Shown here piece after piece: positions 7,868 through 16,738 of a stretch of 47,317 bases of DNA. The DNA comes from Muribaculaceae bacterium. GTDB lineage: Bacteria; Bacteroidota; Bacteroidia; Bacteroidales; Muribaculaceae. The number at the start of each line of letters is the position of its first letter. Position 1 is the first letter of the stretch. The stretch spans positions 1 to 47,317 of the forward strand of contig VSPE01000017.1 of the NCBI GenBank assembly GCA_009775225.1, given 5' to 3'. The translations under genes and the position numbers were made by a program. A model generated the notes under the pieces. The model did not search any database, was not told the origin of the DNA, and saw only the letters and a program-made list of their open reading frames with translations.

Positions 7868-8613
7868 TGGCACCCTCACACATCACATCCCGACTGTGGC
7901 ATACGCTGCGCGACAGCTATCTGTGGCCGCGCCTGTGCCCCGTGTGCGGAGAGGAGGTACCAGCGCCCGACTCGGTGATGTGCACACCCTGCCTTATGAA
8001 ACTGCCAGTGTGCATGGAAAAGGGCTATGAGCTGCTGGAGAGCCGTGCCATGGCCACCAACGCCATTCTGCCGGTATCAACGGTAAGGGCATGGTTTCAC
8101 TACGACCCCGACGACAGCTACGCCGAGCTTCTGAGAGTCATGAAATACGACGGACGCAGCAAGCTCGGCCACGACATGGGGCGCCTCTTCGCCCGCGAGC
8201 TTATGGCATCGTCGTATCAGGCGTCGGAGCTGCCCTTCGCCGAAGTAGACGTGCTTCTGCCTATGCCGATGTACCGCAGCAAACGCCTGTTGCGAGGCTA
8301 CAACCAAAGCGAGGTGATAGCGCGTGGCATGGCTGCCGTAAGCGGCGCCGCCGTGGGCGACAATCTTGTGGCTGTACGCAGCCACGGCACACAGACACGC
8401 CTGTCGCAGGCGGCCCGACGCCAGAACATAAGCGGCTGCTTCGCCCTGAGGCATCCCGAAGAGCTGGCAGGCCTCAACGTGGCCATAGTAGACGACATCA
8501 TCACCACCGGCGCATCAATGGGAGAAGCACTCAAAGCACTCTCCGACGCTATTCCCGGCATAGCATCGGTGTCGCTCTACGCACTGGGAGCAACACGCCG
8601 AAAGGGATATTAA
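7867..8613 (+). CDS. ComF family phosphoribosyltransferase-like protein
   Basis: 248 residues starting at the ATG at 7867. A four-cysteine zinc finger at the N-terminus (C24, C27, C39, C42) is followed by a phosphoribosyltransferase fold whose PRPP-binding loop is VAIVDDIITTGAS near residues 205-217. ComFC-type proteins help process incoming single-stranded DNA in natural transformation, but in non-competent bacteria the role is unknown. No strong promoter box is seen ahead of it. Confidence 0.85.
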   Translation: MAPSHITSRLWHTLRDSYLWPRLCPVCGEEVPAPDSVMCTPCLMKLPVCMEKGYELLESRAMATNAILPVSTVRAWFHYDPDDSYAELLRVMKYDGRSKLGHDMGRLFARELMASSYQASELPFAEVDVLLPMPMYRSKRLLRGYNQSEVIARGMAAVSGAAVGDNLVAVRSHGTQTRLSQAARRQNISGCFALRHPEELAGLNVAIVDDIITTGASMGEALKALSDAIPGIASVSLYALGATRRKGY

Positions 8614-8644
8614 AGCCACGCACACAAACTTTTGCCACCAAAAC

Positions 8645-8675
8645 TTTGCAGCTCTGTAGCTTTTTTGTAACTTTG
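8645..8675 (+). promoter_or_regulatory. Promoter of the M28/QC-like gene
   Basis: TTTG at 8645-8648 and TAACTTTG at 8668-8675 with 19 bases between: a near-perfect Bacteroidetes promoter. Expected leader about 15 bases. Confidence 0.75.
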
Positions 8676-8695
8676 CGGCAATAAACCAAAATATC

Positions 8696-9706
8696 ATGAG
8701 TATCAGACAAAACACGGCAACCGCGCTATTGTGCGCTCTCCTCGCCCTTGCAGGATGCAAGAGCAACGCACGCTCAGGCCACGACGGCACCGAGCAGACG
8801 CGCCCCACCGCAAAGGCTCTGGGAACATTCAGCGCCGACTCGGCCTACCGATACATTGCCGAGCAGGTAGCCTTCGGCCCTCGCGTACCCGGTTCCGACG
8901 GCCACAAGGCATGCCGTGACTACATAGTCAACTCTCTCCGCAGTTTCGATGCGGACACTGTGATAGTGCAGGAAGCAAGCGTGACCGCCTACGACGGCAC
9001 CCGACTGCCTATAGCCAATATCTTCGCCGGGTACAACACCGGCCAAAGCAAGCGCGTGCTTCTGGCCGCTCACTGGGATACACGCCCCTGGGCCGACAGA
9101 GAAGACAACGACAGCACCCGCAACATTCCTATCCTCGGCGCAAACGACGGCGCCAGCGGTGTGGGAGTGCTGCTCGAGATTGCCCGCAACCTTGCACTCA
9201 AAAAGCCGTCCGTTGGTGTAGACCTGCTCTTCGTAGATGCCGAAGACTATGGCCGCAGCGACGGCTTCGACCGCCACGACGACACATGGTGCCTCGGCTC
9301 GCAGTACTGGGCCGCGAATATGGTGCCGTACTCGCCCGAAAACCTCCCCGTATACGGTATTCTCCTCGATATGGTAGGCGGACGCAACGCGCGCTTCCAC
9401 TACGAGGACTTCTCCGCACGAAACGCAAGAAGCCCCACAATCAAGGTCTGGAGCGAGGCCGAGGCTATGGGCTACGGCGACCGCTTTATCCGCAAAGTGG
9501 GAGGAGCCACTATCGACGACCACATAGTGCTCACTCGCGCCGGAATACCCACTACCGACATCATCGAGCTGAACAACGAGCAGACATACACCTTCCCGCC
9601 CACATGGCACACTCACGACGACAATATGGATAACATAGACCGCTCGTCGCTGAAAGCTGTGGGTGAGACTGTTTTAAACGTTATATACAAGGAAAAACCC
9701 TTCTGA
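8696..9706 (+). CDS. M28-family lipoprotein, glutaminyl-peptide cyclotransferase-like
   Basis: 336 residues with a clear lipobox LALAGC (C21), so an envelope lipoprotein. The metallopeptidase fold shows the zinc-site motifs AHWDTRP (125-131), ANDGASG (149-155, D151), VDAED (180-184) and a late TWHTHDDN. The single-zinc arrangement and the WCLGS stretch resemble animal-type glutaminyl cyclases, which are widespread in Bacteroidetes and cyclise N-terminal glutamine exposed by signal peptidase. An aminopeptidase function is the alternative. sufE follows after 3 bases. Confidence 0.8.
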   Translation: MSIRQNTATALLCALLALAGCKSNARSGHDGTEQTRPTAKALGTFSADSAYRYIAEQVAFGPRVPGSDGHKACRDYIVNSLRSFDADTVIVQEASVTAYDGTRLPIANIFAGYNTGQSKRVLLAAHWDTRPWADREDNDSTRNIPILGANDGASGVGVLLEIARNLALKKPSVGVDLLFVDAEDYGRSDGFDRHDDTWCLGSQYWAANMVPYSPENLPVYGILLDMVGGRNARFHYEDFSARNARSPTIKVWSEAEAMGYGDRFIRKVGGATIDDHIVLTRAGIPTTDIIELNNEQTYTFPPTWHTHDDNMDNIDRSSLKAVGETVLNVIYKEKPF

Positions 9707-9709
9707 AAA

Positions 9710-10135
9710 ATGACTATTGACGAAAGCCAACAAGATATTATCGACCAGTTCGCCGACATCGACGACTGGATGGACAAATATGCCTATATCATCGACATGG
9801 GCAACTCTCTGCCGGCACTCCCCGAGCAACTGAAGACCCCCGACCGCCTCATCGAAGGCTGCCAGAGCCGCGTGTGGCTCGACGCCGAGCGCGATGCAGA
9901 CGGCAACATAGTATTCCGAGCCGACTCCGACGCTATCATCGTCAAGGGCATCATATCCATGCTCGTGCAGGTACTCTCGGGCCACACCCCCGACGAAATA
10001 CTAAATGCCGACCTCCGCTTCATCAACGAAATAGGCCTATCGGAGCATCTGTCGCCCACGCGCAGCAATGGCCTCGTGGCCATGCTCAAGCAGATGCGCG
10101 CCTACGCTGCCGCATTTAATCAAATTAAGAATTAA
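9710..10135 (+). CDS. sufE: Cysteine desulfuration protein SufE
   Basis: 141 residues. SufE accepts sulfur from the desulfurase SufS and passes it to the iron-sulfur cluster scaffold. The acceptor cysteine is C51 in the motif EGCQSRVW, and the C-terminal part has the usual helical GLSEHLSPTRSNG motif. The other suf genes are not here, although a MIP18/SufT-like assembly gene is 1.7 kb downstream. The last codons run into an AT-rich strip before a strong hairpin. Confidence 0.95.
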   Translation: MTIDESQQDIIDQFADIDDWMDKYAYIIDMGNSLPALPEQLKTPDRLIEGCQSRVWLDAERDADGNIVFRADSDAIIVKGIISMLVQVLSGHTPDEILNADLRFINEIGLSEHLSPTRSNGLVAMLKQMRAYAAAFNQIKN

Positions 10136-10155
10136 AAAAAATTAAAAATTAAAAA

Positions 10156-10188
10156 GCGGGCGTCCGAGGTTAAACCACGGACGCCCGC
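10156..10188. terminator. Bidirectional terminator between sufE and nagB
   Basis: Eleven perfect GC-rich pairs (GCGGGCGTCCG against CGGACGCCCGC) with an 11-base loop. On the minus strand it is followed by a T-rich tail, so it best ends nagB; on the plus strand the tail is TAATTTATTA. Confidence 0.85.
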
Positions 10189-10211
10189 CTAATTTATTAC
10201 GGGATTGTCTG

Positions 10212-11021
10212 TCAGAGCTGAGAATCGGGGTCGAGGTTTGCCTTCTCGATATCCTTGAAGTAGCGATAGGTGCCTACCATGAGTTCTGCACAAGCATCTT
10301 CATCGCACACGATGATAGCCTTGGGATGCATCTGAAGAGCGGAGATAGTCCACTGCTGCGAGATGCCGCCTTCCACGCCGTGGTGCAGAGCGCGAGCCTT
10401 GTTGTGGCCGTTTACCATGAGCATCACCGAGCGTGCGTCCATCACAGTACCTACGCCTACGGTGAGGGCAGTCTTGGGTACGAGGTCTACATTTCCCTCG
10501 AAGAAGCGCGAGTTGGCAATGATAGTATCCTGGGTGAGAGTCTTCACACGAGTACGCGAGGTGAGCGACGAGCCGGGTTCGTTGAATGCGATATGGCCGT
10601 CGGGGCCGACACCGCCCATAAAGAGGTCGATGCCGCCGTACTGCTTGATTTTAGCTTCGAAGCGGGCACACTCGGCCTCGAGGTCGGCAGCGTTGCCGTC
10701 GAGGATATTCACGTTCTCGGCGGGGATGTCGATGTGGCTGAAGAAATTGTTCCACATAAAGCTGTGATAGCTCTCGGGGTGGTCGACAGGGAGGCCCACA
10801 TACTCGTCCATATTGAAAGTAACGACATTGCGGAACGACACTTTGCCTTCCTTATAAAGCTCTATCAGACGGCGATACATGCCTAAGGGAGAGCTGCCGG
10901 TGGGGCAACCGAGCACGAAGGGATGTTCGGCCGTAGGGTTGGCTGCATTTATTCGGGCGGCCACATAGTTGCCGGCCCAGCGGGAGAGAGAGTCGTAGTT
11001 AGGTTCGATTACCAGTCTCAT
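10212..11021 (-). CDS. nagB: Glucosamine-6-phosphate deaminase
   Basis: Converts glucosamine-6-phosphate to fructose-6-phosphate and ammonia, the last step in amino-sugar catabolism. 269 residues. D72, D141, H143 and E148 match the numbering of the E. coli active site, in FNMDEYVG and GPDGHIAFNEPGSS. The C-terminal allosteric region is present. It sits 40 bases behind the barrel gene on the same strand and could be co-transcribed with it. Functionally it would fit downstream of the cell-wall sugar uptake genes at 1-3.7 kb. Confidence 0.95.
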   Translation of the reverse strand: MRLVIEPNYDSLSRWAGNYVAARINAANPTAEHPFVLGCPTGSSPLGMYRRLIELYKEGKVSFRNVVTFNMDEYVGLPVDHPESYHSFMWNNFFSHIDIPAENVNILDGNAADLEAECARFEAKIKQYGGIDLFMGGVGPDGHIAFNEPGSSLTSRTRVKTLTQDTIIANSRFFEGNVDLVPKTALTVGVGTVMDARSVMLMVNGHNKARALHHGVEGGISQQWTISALQMHPKAIIVCDEDACAELMVGTYRYFKDIEKANLDPDSQL

Positions 11022-11061
11022 AACTTTATTAAAGTGTATTTAGTAATTATGTATCAGTCGG

Positions 11062-11706
11062 TCAGAAAAGCCATGCGGCGGTGATTGTCCAGTAATTGTT
11101 TTTACCGTCGATAGGCTGTGCGTTGATATCTTTGGCGATATACTTAACGGTCTTTGTCATACCCACGGCATACGAAGCGCTCACCTGAAGGTGTGTGAAG
11201 AACTGAAGACCCACACCGAAGTTCCATGCGCAGTCGAAGCTCTTGTTCTCGTAAGCCTCGGAGATGCCTTTCTTGGAGGCGAGGAAAGCGAAGGTCGGGC
11301 CGGTGAACACATAGGGCGAGAACACCTTGCCAACCAAAGGCAGACCGATTTTATACTTTAGCGCGAGGGGCAGCTCGATATAATCGCGGTTTTTGAAGCG
11401 CGACGATGCAACGAGGCTCTCGTTGTCAGCAGTTGTATCGCCGTTGGGGTCTACGGCGGAGTTGCTCACGCGGTGTACATACATCACCGAAAGGTCTAAG
11501 GCAAGATTGATAACAGGAATAGTGTACTCAGCCTCGACACCACCGGTGAAGCCGGCACGGTTGTCATTGTCGAATACTGACTTGTTGAGGCGCATAGAAT
11601 TGACATCAACACCGATACGAGGCCCGATACGGAACTGCGCAGCTGCGGGCATGGCGGCAACAGCCACAAGGGCGATTGTGAGCAGAAGGGCTTGGATTTT
11701 TTTCAT
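11062..11706 (-). CDS. Outer-membrane beta-barrel protein (PorT-like)
   Basis: 214 residues with a standard signal peptide ending in AAAQF at about residue 24. The mature part alternates short beta-strand-like segments with G/N-rich turns (FRIGPRIGVDVNSM, GVEAEYTIPV) and ends in ITAAWLF, an aromatic C-terminus as expected for a barrel inserted by the BAM complex. This is the general family of 8-stranded Bacteroidetes barrels. Its cargo or partner is unknown, and the family name does not imply type IX secretion here. Confidence 0.75.
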   Translation of the reverse strand: MKKIQALLLTIALVAVAAMPAAAQFRIGPRIGVDVNSMRLNKSVFDNDNRAGFTGGVEAEYTIPVINLALDLSVMYVHRVSNSAVDPNGDTTADNESLVASSRFKNRDYIELPLALKYKIGLPLVGKVFSPYVFTGPTFAFLASKKGISEAYENKSFDCAWNFGVGLQFFTHLQVSASYAVGMTKTVKYIAKDINAQPIDGKNNYWTITAAWLF

Positions 11707-11770
11707 AGAAATATGTGATATGTAATGAATATTCAGGAATTTAGAATAGGTCTCGCATCGGAGAACACTG

Positions 11771-11778
11771 CAAAATTA
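11771..11778 (-). promoter_or_regulatory. Candidate -7 box for the barrel gene
   Basis: TAATTTTG on the minus strand, 64 bases before the ATG at 11706. No convincing -33 element, so modest confidence. Confidence 0.4.
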
Positions 11779-11821
11779 CAATTTTTAATGGAGAATATAG
11801 ACTTTTGAGTAAAAAAATTTG

Positions 11822-11829
11822 TAATTTTG
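11822..11829 (+). promoter_or_regulatory. Promoter -7 box of the MIP18-like gene and lpxH
   Basis: TAATTTTG ending 6 bases before the ATG at 11836, so the mRNA would be leaderless or nearly so. The -33 match is imperfect. Confidence 0.55.
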
Positions 11830-11835
11830 CTCATT

Positions 11836-12156
11836 ATGACTACCGAGCAACGCCTGAAAACAGAAGAGAAAGTCGTGGAGATGCTCCGCACCGTCTACGA
11901 CCCCGAAATCCCGGTGGATATATATTCGCTGGGCCTCGTGTATAAAATAGACCTGAGCGACAGCGGCGACCTCACCGTCGACATGACTCTCACCGCCCCC
12001 AACTGCCCTATGGCCGACTTCATCCTCGAAGACGTGCGCATGAAGCTCGAGAGCATAGAAGGCGTTCAGTCGGTGACGGTAAACATCGTATTCGAGCCGG
12101 AGTGGACTCAGGATATGATGAGCGAGGAAGCCAAGCTTGAGTTAGGCCTGCTATGA
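11836..12156 (+). CDS. MIP18/SufT-like iron-sulfur assembly protein (DUF59)
   Basis: 106 residues from the ATG at 11836; the upstream TTG at 11827 is inside the promoter box. Shows the DUF59 pattern YDPEIPVDIYSLGLVYKI and then TLTAPNCPMADF, including the conserved cysteine near residue 56. Members such as SufT help mature iron-sulfur proteins. It overlaps lpxH by the ATGA tetramer, so the two are translated from one message. Confidence 0.85.
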   Translation: MTTEQRLKTEEKVVEMLRTVYDPEIPVDIYSLGLVYKIDLSDSGDLTVDMTLTAPNCPMADFILEDVRMKLESIEGVQSVTVNIVFEPEWTQDMMSEEAKLELGLL

Positions 12157-12947
12157 GCGCGCCACACGCATCACGCACTCTCACCTACTTCCTGAGCGAC
12201 ATCCACTTGGGAGCAGGCTACATGCCCGACCGTATAGAGCACGAAAAGAAGGTTACAGCCTTCCTGCAGGCCATAGCGCCGCGTGCCGCACGGCTGTATC
12301 TGCTGGGCGACATACTCGACTACTGGTTCGAATACCGCACGGTGGTGCCACGCGGCTATGTGCGCTTCTTCGGCCAGCTCGCCGCCATGGCCGACGCCGG
12401 CACCGAAATCGTATGGTTCATAGGCAATCACGATATATGGCTGTTCGACTATCTGCGCGATGAGCTTGGCATACGCATCGTCGACAGCAGCACAGGAGGC
12501 ATACCCGTCACAATCGACGGCATACATTTCTTCCTCGGCCACGGCGACACGTTCGGGCGACAGCCTGCGGCCTACCGCACACTACGCTCCATTTTCCACA
12601 ACCGCATGCTCCAGAAACTTTACTCCGGCATACATCCCCGCTGGACTATCCCCTTCGCCCACGGGTGGAGTTCACATTCGCGCAAAGGTAAGTCAGCCAC
12701 TGTTCCGGCACCAGTATTCACATCCAAGGCACGAGCCGCCACCGAAGTATTTGCCCGAAGCCTCTCTGCCGCCGACCCCGAGCTGCGATATATAGTAATA
12801 GGCCACCACCACGTGGCTATCGACGAACCGGTAAACAGCCGATGCCGCCTCATAATCCTCGGCAACTGGATAGACCGCTCCTCCTACGCTGTATTCGACG
12901 GCTCCTCTCTCGAGCTGAAAGAATGGAGTCGGGAACAAAATAATTAA
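12153..12947 (+). CDS. lpxH: UDP-2,3-diacylglucosamine diphosphatase LpxH
   Basis: Cleaves UDP-2,3-diacylglucosamine to lipid X in lipid A synthesis, at the inner face of the membrane. 264 residues with all calcineurin-like metal motifs in order: SDIHLG (15-20), GDILDYWF (near 52), GNHD (near 91), GHGD (near 129) and GHHH (near 216). The gene is complete and coupled to the preceding gene by a 4-base overlap. Confidence 0.9.
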   Translation: MSAPHASRTLTYFLSDIHLGAGYMPDRIEHEKKVTAFLQAIAPRAARLYLLGDILDYWFEYRTVVPRGYVRFFGQLAAMADAGTEIVWFIGNHDIWLFDYLRDELGIRIVDSSTGGIPVTIDGIHFFLGHGDTFGRQPAAYRTLRSIFHNRMLQKLYSGIHPRWTIPFAHGWSSHSRKGKSATVPAPVFTSKARAATEVFARSLSAADPELRYIVIGHHHVAIDEPVNSRCRLIILGNWIDRSSYAVFDGSSLELKEWSREQNN

Positions 12948-12984
12948 GAGGTTGTTTAATAATCATTGTTAAACAACGACCTCT
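12947..12984. terminator. Hairpin between lpxH and corA
   Basis: Arms AGAGGTTGTTTAA and TTAAACAACGACCTCT pair almost completely, between two convergent genes. There is no long T-run, so either a weak bidirectional terminator or a small mobile palindrome. Related TTGTTTAATAATCA strings occur at about 24575 and, more distantly, 47250. Confidence 0.55.
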
Positions 12985-12997
12985 AAAGCACCCGTCC

Positions 12998-13909
12998 TCA
13001 CACCCACTTTAACCGGTGGAGCCAATACCATACGGCGGCTGCAAGCAGGAACGACAGACTCACAATAAGGCCGAAGGCACAGGAAACAGCGCACCCCCAC
13101 ACCTCCACGTTCATACCGTAGAAACTTGCCACAAGAGTAGGAACCATGAGGATGATGGATATGCTTGTCATGCGCTTCATAATATCGTTCACGTTGTTCG
13201 ATATAACCGATGCGAACGTATCCATGCTGGTGCTCAGAATTTGCATATACACGTTCACGGTATTCGAGGCCTGCCCCATCTCTATCTCCACATCTTCGAG
13301 CAGGTCGGCGTCGCAGTCGTCGGCATACACCTTATTGAGCCGCTCGATAAGCATACTGTTTCCCTGCAGGGCGGTGTTGAAATATACGAGTGACTTCTGA
13401 AGCGACATCAGTCCGAGCAACAGTTCATTGCGCACACTCTTCCTGAGTAGCCCTGTCGATGCCGCCACGCTGGCGTTTATCTCCTTGAGATACTGAAGGA
13501 ACCAGAATGTCGACGAGTACACAAGCCTCAGCACGAAGTCGGGCTGATTGTCTACACATATATGGCGCTTCCTGCTGTGCTCTATAAAGTCGGCAATCAT
13601 CTGAGTGCTTATATGGCACACGGTGATTATTATCTCGCCTTTTGTCATCACCCCGAGAGGAACGGTGATATAGCCGTCGGCAGTGCGGTGAGGTATGCGC
13701 AGAATGGTTAGGAGCCAGCCGTCCTCATGCTCGAAACGCGGCCGCTCGTCGCGGTCGGCCACTGATTCAAGAAACGACTCGGGCACGCATAGGCCGCGGA
13801 GCACCTCGAAGTCGTATTGGTCGGGGGTCTCCACATTTATCCAGTAGCGCGGCTGCCATTCGGGCTGCTCCACTATGCCCTTGTCTTCACAGGAATAGTA
13901 TTTTATCAT
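12998..13909 (-). CDS. corA: CorA-family magnesium/divalent metal transporter
   Basis: 303 residues: a large cytosolic domain, a long helix and two C-terminal membrane spans. The pore signature YGMN is at about 264-267, at the end of the first span. The usual MPEL motif in the external loop after GMN is absent, the loop being only VEVWG before the second span, so ion selection may differ. C-terminus HRLKWV is basic and short. Second magnesium carrier in the window besides mgtE. Confidence 0.88.
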   Translation of the reverse strand: MIKYYSCEDKGIVEQPEWQPRYWINVETPDQYDFEVLRGLCVPESFLESVADRDERPRFEHEDGWLLTILRIPHRTADGYITVPLGVMTKGEIIITVCHISTQMIADFIEHSRKRHICVDNQPDFVLRLVYSSTFWFLQYLKEINASVAASTGLLRKSVRNELLLGLMSLQKSLVYFNTALQGNSMLIERLNKVYADDCDADLLEDVEIEMGQASNTVNVYMQILSTSMDTFASVISNNVNDIMKRMTSISIILMVPTLVASFYGMNVEVWGCAVSCAFGLIVSLSFLLAAAVWYWLHRLKWV

Positions 13910-13971
13910 CTATTTTTTTAATTATTAACACGGCACAGGCTTAGGCGGTTCAACAAAAGAAGCCGTCCACG

Positions 13972-14002
13972 CTTGCCATTAGCATCTTTTTTCGTATTTT
14001 TG
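13972..14002 (+). promoter_or_regulatory. Promoter of the TolC-HlyD-ABC operon
   Basis: -33 CTTG (13972-13975) and -7 TATTTTTG (13995-14002), 19 bases apart. The leader to the ATG at 14092 would be about 80 bases, long for this window. Confidence 0.6.
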
Positions 14003-14091
14003 CGGCCGTCTACAACCGTATATCGAACTTTCGCACCACGGCGAGGTTATAGTAATACAGACAATACTACACCGTTTCAACTCAATCCTTT

Positions 14092-15609
14092 ATGAGGCTA
14101 ATGAAATATCTATCGACATTGCGGAGCTGCCTTGCCGCCGGACTCGTCATCATAGGTCTTGAAGCAGCAGGCCGGACACCCGCAGACTCCGAGGCTCCGC
14201 ACTCACTGCCCGGAGTGACTAATCTGGAGACTTTCAGGCAAATGGCGCTTGAAAGCAACAAGCAGCTCATGATGCAGCGCGAACGCATCCGCAAGGCAGG
14301 CTATCAGAAGAAAGAAGCCTTTGCGGCATATCTGCCCGCTATCGACTTCGCCGGCGGATATATGTACAACCAGCGCGAACTGTCGATTTTCGACAGCGAC
14401 CAGCTGCTCCCCACCAAGTCGTTCGACCCCAAGACCGGAACGTATCAGTTCAACCTCGTCACCGACCCGGCTACCGGCGCGCCCATAAAAGGCCCCGACG
14501 GCCATTACATCCCATCCACTGTGGCGCTCATTCCCAAGGAAGCGATGACCTACGACATTCACAACGTGTTCTTCGGCGCAATCACCCTCACCCAGCCTAT
14601 ATTCATGGGCGGCAAGATTGTGGCTCTGAACAAACTCACAAAGGCTGCCGAGATTGCAGCCAAAGAACTTGGCAATGCCGAGACCGAGAATGTGATTTAT
14701 GCCGTAGACGCCGCCTACTGGCAAGTAGTGTCGCTGAAGGCCAAGTACCGCCTCGCACAGAGCTACGTGAACCTGCTCGACTCGCTCGGCCGCAACGTGC
14801 ATCTTATGCTTGAAGAGGGCGTGGCCACCCGCAGCGACGTGCTCAGCGTGGACGTGAAGCTCAACGCCGCGCAGGTAGACCTCACCAAGGTAGAGAACGG
14901 CCTTGTGCTGAGCCGCATGGCACTCGCTCAGGTGTGCGGCCTGCCCGTCGACACACAGTTCACCCTCGCCGACGAAGACAACGATGTGGCCGTGCCCGCC
15001 GAAGGCGCCGCCGCGAGCTACGACATGGAGGCCGTGTACGCACGCCGCCCCGAGCTACGCGCACTCGAGCAGGGCATAGAGGCTGCCAGACAGCAGAAGC
15101 GCGTGGCCCTTTCGACCATGCTTCCCAACCTCGCACTCGTAGGCGCATACGAGTTCTCGAACCCCAATATGTACGACGGCTTCAAGAAAAGCTTCAAAGG
15201 CGCTTTCAGCGTGGGGGCGATGCTCACAATTCCTATCTGGCACTGGGGCGGCAACATGAGCAAGTACCGCGCCGCCGAGAGCGACGAGGTAATCCGCCGC
15301 CTCGAGCTTGAGAACGCCCGCGAAATGGTGAGCCTTCAGGTGAGCCAGGCTTCGTTCAAGACACAGGAGTCGTACAAGACCTACCGCATGACGATGACAA
15401 ACCTCGCCAAGGCCGACGAGAACCTGCGCACAGCCACCCTCGCCTTCCGGGAAGGCGTTGCCACCACCGACAATGTAATGGCGGCACAGACGGCATGGCT
15501 CAAGGCACACTCCGAGAAAATCGACGCTCTAATCGAGGTACAACTCTGCCAGACCTATCTGAGCAAGGCTCTCGGCACTCTCTATCCGCAAAGCGGAATT
15601 GAAAATTAA
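14092..15609 (+). CDS. TolC-family outer-membrane efflux protein
   Basis: 505 residues with a signal peptide-like start and then the long helical repeats of TolC channels. The pairs LETFRQMALESNKQLMMQ (about 44-61) and the later SLQVSQASFKTQESYKTY correspond to the two helical-hairpin halves. It is the outer-membrane exit duct for the HlyD and ABC-2 genes that follow. The last codons (GGA ATT GAA AAT TAA) lie in a dispersed AT-rich repeat, so the very C-terminus may have been altered by it. Confidence 0.9.
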   Translation: MRLMKYLSTLRSCLAAGLVIIGLEAAGRTPADSEAPHSLPGVTNLETFRQMALESNKQLMMQRERIRKAGYQKKEAFAAYLPAIDFAGGYMYNQRELSIFDSDQLLPTKSFDPKTGTYQFNLVTDPATGAPIKGPDGHYIPSTVALIPKEAMTYDIHNVFFGAITLTQPIFMGGKIVALNKLTKAAEIAAKELGNAETENVIYAVDAAYWQVVSLKAKYRLAQSYVNLLDSLGRNVHLMLEEGVATRSDVLSVDVKLNAAQVDLTKVENGLVLSRMALAQVCGLPVDTQFTLADEDNDVAVPAEGAAASYDMEAVYARRPELRALEQGIEAARQQKRVALSTMLPNLALVGAYEFSNPNMYDGFKKSFKGAFSVGAMLTIPIWHWGGNMSKYRAAESDEVIRRLELENAREMVSLQVSQASFKTQESYKTYRMTMTNLAKADENLRTATLAFREGVATTDNVMAAQTAWLKAHSEKIDALIEVQLCQTYLSKALGTLYPQSGIEN

Positions 15610-15630
15610 AAATCAGGAATTAAAAATTAT
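15597..15630. repeat. Dispersed AT-rich repeat, copy 2 (inverted)
   Basis: On the minus strand reads ATAATTTTTAATTCCTGATT and then TTTAATTTTCAATT, close to the strip at 2173-2207. It includes the stop codon of the TolC-family gene. Confidence 0.45.
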
Positions 15631-15667
15631 TGTCAGACTCGTTTCCGACAGAATATACTTCAAAGCA

Positions 15668-16678
15668 ATGGCAACAGACAACAATCAGGAAAAGCGGGCC
15701 AACCGCACCCTCCTCCTCACCATGGCCTGCGTGGTAGCCGCAGTGCTTGTCATAGCAATTATCGGCTTTATCTTCATGAACCGACCCGACAGCTTCATCG
15801 AGGGCCAGGTCGAAGGCTCCGACATACGCATATCGGGCAAGCTCCCGGGCCGCGTAGCCGAATTTTACGTACAGGAAGGCGACACCGTAAAAGCCGGCGA
15901 CACCCTCGTGCACATACACTCCTCGGTAGTCGACGCACAGCTGGGCCAGGCCGAAGCCATGCGCACCGTGGCCACAGCCACCGACAAGAAAGTGGATGCA
16001 GGCACTCGTATTCAGATTATCAACACCGCCGCAAGCCTGCTCAGCCAGGCCGAAGCCGCCGAGACAATCACCAAAAAGACCTATCAGCGCATGGAGCGCC
16101 TTTATGGCGAAGGTGTGATTTCGGAGCAGAAGCGCGATGAAGCAAAGGCCGCGTACGACGCTGCCGTAGCCGCCAAAAACGCCGCCGCAAGCCAGCTCTC
16201 GCTCGCCAAGGCCGGCGCTCAGCAGGAAGACAAGACTGCCGCCGAGGCTATGGTGAAGGCTGCCGACAGCGGTGTGGCCCAAGTAAACGCCATTCTTGAA
16301 GACAGCTACCTCACAGCACCTTTCGACGGCACTATCGACCAGATTTACCCCGAGGTGGGCGAGCTCGTGGCTATGGGTGCGCCTATCATGAACCTGCTCC
16401 GTACCGGCGACCGCTACGTGGTGTTCAACGTGCGCGAGGAGCTGCTCAACGACCTGCCTATGGGCAAGGAGTTAAAAGTAATGATACCCGCACTCGGCAA
16501 AAAGGAAATAAACGTAAAGGTGTACTATATCCGCGACATGGGAAGCTACGCCACATGGCGCTCCACCAAATCGACAGGCAGCTACGACAGCCGCACCTTC
16601 CAGATTAAGGCACGCCCCACCGAAGAAATCGATGGCCTGCGCCCCGGCATGTCGGCAGTCATCCCTGACTGGGAATAA
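15668..16678 (+). CDS. HlyD/EmrA-type membrane fusion protein
   Basis: 336 residues from the ATG at 15668; an in-frame TTG at 15599 would put the repeat into the protein and is rejected. One membrane span (about 18-39) is followed by the biotinyl-lipoyl half KLPGRVAEFYVQEGDTVKAGD, a long coiled coil (about 90-200), the second lipoyl half with LTAPFDGTIDQI, and a beta-barrel domain. It joins the inner-membrane permeases to the TolC channel. Confidence 0.9.
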   Translation: MATDNNQEKRANRTLLLTMACVVAAVLVIAIIGFIFMNRPDSFIEGQVEGSDIRISGKLPGRVAEFYVQEGDTVKAGDTLVHIHSSVVDAQLGQAEAMRTVATATDKKVDAGTRIQIINTAASLLSQAEAAETITKKTYQRMERLYGEGVISEQKRDEAKAAYDAAVAAKNAAASQLSLAKAGAQQEDKTAAEAMVKAADSGVAQVNAILEDSYLTAPFDGTIDQIYPEVGELVAMGAPIMNLLRTGDRYVVFNVREELLNDLPMGKELKVMIPALGKKEINVKVYYIRDMGSYATWRSTKSTGSYDSRTFQIKARPTEEIDGLRPGMSAVIPDWE

Positions 16679-16738
16679 AAACAGTTACAGTTATTCACCT
16701 CCTCAGGCACCTTATTTTTTATCCTTAATTTCTTCTAA

